NCBI GenBank assembly: GCA_963678675.1
Contig: OY783198.1
Location: 12,100,580-12,164,579 of the forward strand
Direction of reading: 5' to 3'
Length of the DNA stretch: 64,000 bases
Source: Xiphydria camelus
Taxonomy: Eukaryota; Arthropoda; Insecta; Hymenoptera; Xiphydriidae
The notes under the pieces were generated by a model. It was not told the origin of the DNA. It saw only the letters and a program-made list of their open reading frames with translations, and made no database searches. How positions within the stretch are numbered: the first letter of the stretch is position 1; every line of letters begins with the position of its first letter. Positions 61,982-64,000 of this stretch are shown here, piece by piece. Made by a program: the position numbers and the translations under genes.

Positions 61982-64000
61982 GAGCCAAGAAGCTATTGAG
62001 CTCTAATGAATTAGATTGAGATCTGGACTAACCATCTTGCGTACAAAGCATACCGAGATACCGACCCGTACAGGTATAAATATACGTGTTTACACATGTA
62101 TAACTTCTATAGAACTAACCTGCGTAGAAATGCAATATTTATTTTAGCGAAATGTTATTTTAATTAAGCGTCATATCGATAATCATGCGAGTTTTTTATT
62201 TTTTCCCTGTTTCCCATTGACTAGCTGCACTCTGCGGCGGTATACACACTTTGATCTTAGCTCAATGAGCCGAGAAGCTATTGAGCTCTAATGAATTAGA
62301 TTGAGAACTGGACTAACCATCTTGCGTACAAAGCATACCGCGATACCTACCCGTACAGGTATAAATATACGTGTTTACACATGTATAACTTCTATAGAAC
62401 TAACTTGCGTAGAAATGCAATATTTATTTTAGGAAAATGTTATTTTAGTTAAGCGTCATATCGGTAATCACGCGAGTTTTTCATTTTTTCCCTGTTTCCC
62501 ATTGACTCGCTGCATTCTGCGGCGGTATACGCACTTTGATCTTAGCTCAATGAGCCGAGAATCTATTGAGCTCTAATGAATTAGATTGAGATCTGGACTA
62601 ACCACCTTGCGTACAAAGCATACCGCGATACCGACCCGTACAGGTAGAAATATACGTGTTTGCACATGTATAACTTCTATGGAACTAACTTGCGTAGAAA
62701 TGCATTATTTATTTTAGGAAAATGTTATTTTAAATAAGCATCATATCGGTAATCACGCGAGTTTGTTTATTTTTTCCCTGTTTCCCATTGACTCGCTGCA
62801 TTCTGCGGCGGTATTCACACTTTGATCTTAGCTCAATGAACCGAGAAGCTATTGAGTTCTAATGAATTAGATTGAGATCTGGACTAACCATCTTGCGTAC
62901 AAAGCATACCGCGATACCGACCCGCGTACAGATATAAATATACGTGTTTACACATATATAACTTCCATAGAACTAACTTGCGTAGAAATGCAATATTTAT
63001 TTTAGCGAAATGTTATTTTAGTTAAGCGTCATATCGGTAATCAATCGAGTTTTTGATATTTTCTCTGTTTCCCAATGACTCGCTGCACTCTGCGGCGGTA
63101 TACACACTTTGATCTTGGCTCATCGAGCCGAGAAGCTATTGAGCTCTAATGAATTAGATTGAGATCCGGAATAACCATCTTGCGTAGAAAGCGTACCGCG
63201 AAACCGACGCGCACGTGGATAAATACCAACGTATTTGCAGATGTGCAATTCATGTAGAACTAACTTGCGTAGAAATGCTATATCCATTTTTATAAGATAC
63301 TATTTTAGTTAAATGTCATATCGGTAATCACGCGAGTTTTTCATTTTTTCCTTGTTTACCATTGACTCGCTGCACTCTGCGGCGGTATACACACTTTGAT
63401 CTTAGCTCAATGAGCCGAGAATCTATTGAGCTCTAACGAATTAGATTGAGATCTGGACTAACCATCTTGCGTTGAAAGCATACCGCGATACCGACCCGTA
63501 CAGGTATAAATATACGTGTTTACACATGTATAACTTCTATAGAACTAACTTGCGTAGAAATACAACATTTATTTTAGGAAAATGTTATTTTAGTTAAGCG
63601 TCATATCGGTAATCACGCGAGTTTTTGATTTTTTCCTTGTTTACCATTGACTCGCTGCACTCTGCGGCGGTATACACACTTTGATCTTAGCTCAATGAGC
63701 CGAGAATCTATTGAGCTCTAATGAATTAGATTGAGATCTGGACTAACAATCTTGCGTTCAAATCATACCGCGATACCGACCCGTACAGGTATAAATATAC
63801 GTGTTTACACATGCATAACTTCTATAGAACTAACTTGCGTAGAAATGCAATATTTATTTTAGGAAAATGTTATTTTAGTTAAGCGTCATATCGGTAATCA
63901 CGCGAGTTTTTCATTTTTTCCCTTTTTCCCATTGACTCGCTGCACTCTGCGGCGGTATACACACTTTGATCTTAGCTCAATGAGCCGAGAATCTATTGAG
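61982..64000 (+). repeat. Diverged monomers, likely approach to the array edge
   Basis: Starts are 61982 S, 62267 S, 62552 S (286 bp), 62838 S (287 bp with an S sequence), 63125 L, 63412 S, 63697 S and a partial at 63982. Private changes rise sharply, e.g. CCGAGATACC, TTAGCGAAATG, GAGAACTGG, ACCACCTTGCG, AGGTAGAAAT, GAGTTTGTTTATT, CCCGCGTACAG, CACATATATAAC, TTTGATATTTTCTC, CATCGAGCC, GACGCGCACGTGG, GCGTTGAAAGC and GCGTTCAAATC. No higher-order repeat is visible. Satellite monomers commonly diverge toward array margins, where unequal crossing over homogenises less. I infer the edge is not far to the right, but it is not in this window. Confidence 0.85.

Larger units (their letters stand above)
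1..64000 (+). repeat. Satellite DNA array, about 285-bp monomer, whole window
   Basis: Every base belongs to a head-to-tail tandem repeat. The motif GAGCCGAG (or a one-base variant) recurs at 3, 290, 575, 860, 1147, 1432, 1717 and so on to 63982, always on the plus strand, with spacing of 285 or 287 bp. Exceptions are eight 284-bp monomers and two odd-length monomers near the right end (286 and 287 bp). That gives 224 complete monomers and a partial one at each end. There is no inversion, gap or inserted unique sequence. Two subfamilies, S (285) and L (287), are interspersed; L monomers are almost never adjacent, and S runs are one to five long. The architecture is typical of eukaryotic centromeric or heterochromatic satellites. 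I do not recognise the family. The array continues beyond both ends of the window. Confidence 0.98.

Noticed and set aside
1..64000. CRISPR array
   Set aside because: The repeat unit is 285-287 bp and contiguous with no unique spacers, and variation is by shared subtypes. This is satellite DNA, not a CRISPR array.
1..64000. Transposon, LTR or ribosomal spacer origin
   Set aside because: I see no terminal repeats, target-site duplications, polymerase or integrase frames, poly-A tails or rRNA sequence anywhere; the walk of monomers leaves no gaps.
1..64000. Telomeric or simple-sequence repeats
   Set aside because: No TTAGGG, TTAGG or similar runs and no microsatellite longer than the T-rich tract within each monomer.

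Overview
The whole 64 kb window is one uninterrupted head-to-tail satellite DNA array. I find no protein-coding gene, RNA gene, transposon or unique sequence in it. Setting the monomer start at the conserved GAGCCGAG motif, I can walk the array by eye from position 3 to the end: 224 complete monomers, all in the same orientation, plus a 19-base partial monomer at 63982-64000. There are two monomer subfamilies. S is 285 bp; L is 287 bp and differs from S at roughly 30-35 positions (about 88% identical by hand alignment). I count about 71 L and about 150 S monomers, plus a few L/S recombinants.

This points to a eukaryotic genome, from a centromeric, pericentromeric, subtelomeric or other heterochromatic block. 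I do not recognise the satellite and cannot name the species. GC is about 37% in a hand-counted S monomer. CpG is not depleted (14 seen where about 10 are expected), which fits a host with little CpG methylation, such as many insects, or a very recently homogenised array.

Layout. 3-1716: two copies of an 857-bp L-S-S trimer. 1717-2860: two copies of a 572-bp L-S dimer. 2861-7145: mixed monomers, a 1712-bp partial duplication and two recombinant monomers. 7146-12285: two 2570-bp nine-monomer units with no difference seen. 12571 to about 30854: two copies of a 9429-bp segment, itself built of 10- and 11-monomer higher-order repeats (2858 and 3143 bp). 29713 to about 49127: a seven-monomer S-L-S-S-L-S-S rhythm (1999 bp) with longer derivatives and a segment duplicated at an offset of 7996 bp. 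50841-54836: a 2283-bp duplication. 55981-60837: a 2571-bp duplication whose second copy lost one monomer. 61982-64000: clearly more diverged monomers with odd lengths, which looks like the approach to the array edge.

The biology visible here is array evolution: nested unequal crossovers, gene-conversion patches, and recombinant monomers whose junctions can be bounded to 8-52 bp. The few short open reading frames are chance products of repeat variants that lose a stop codon.
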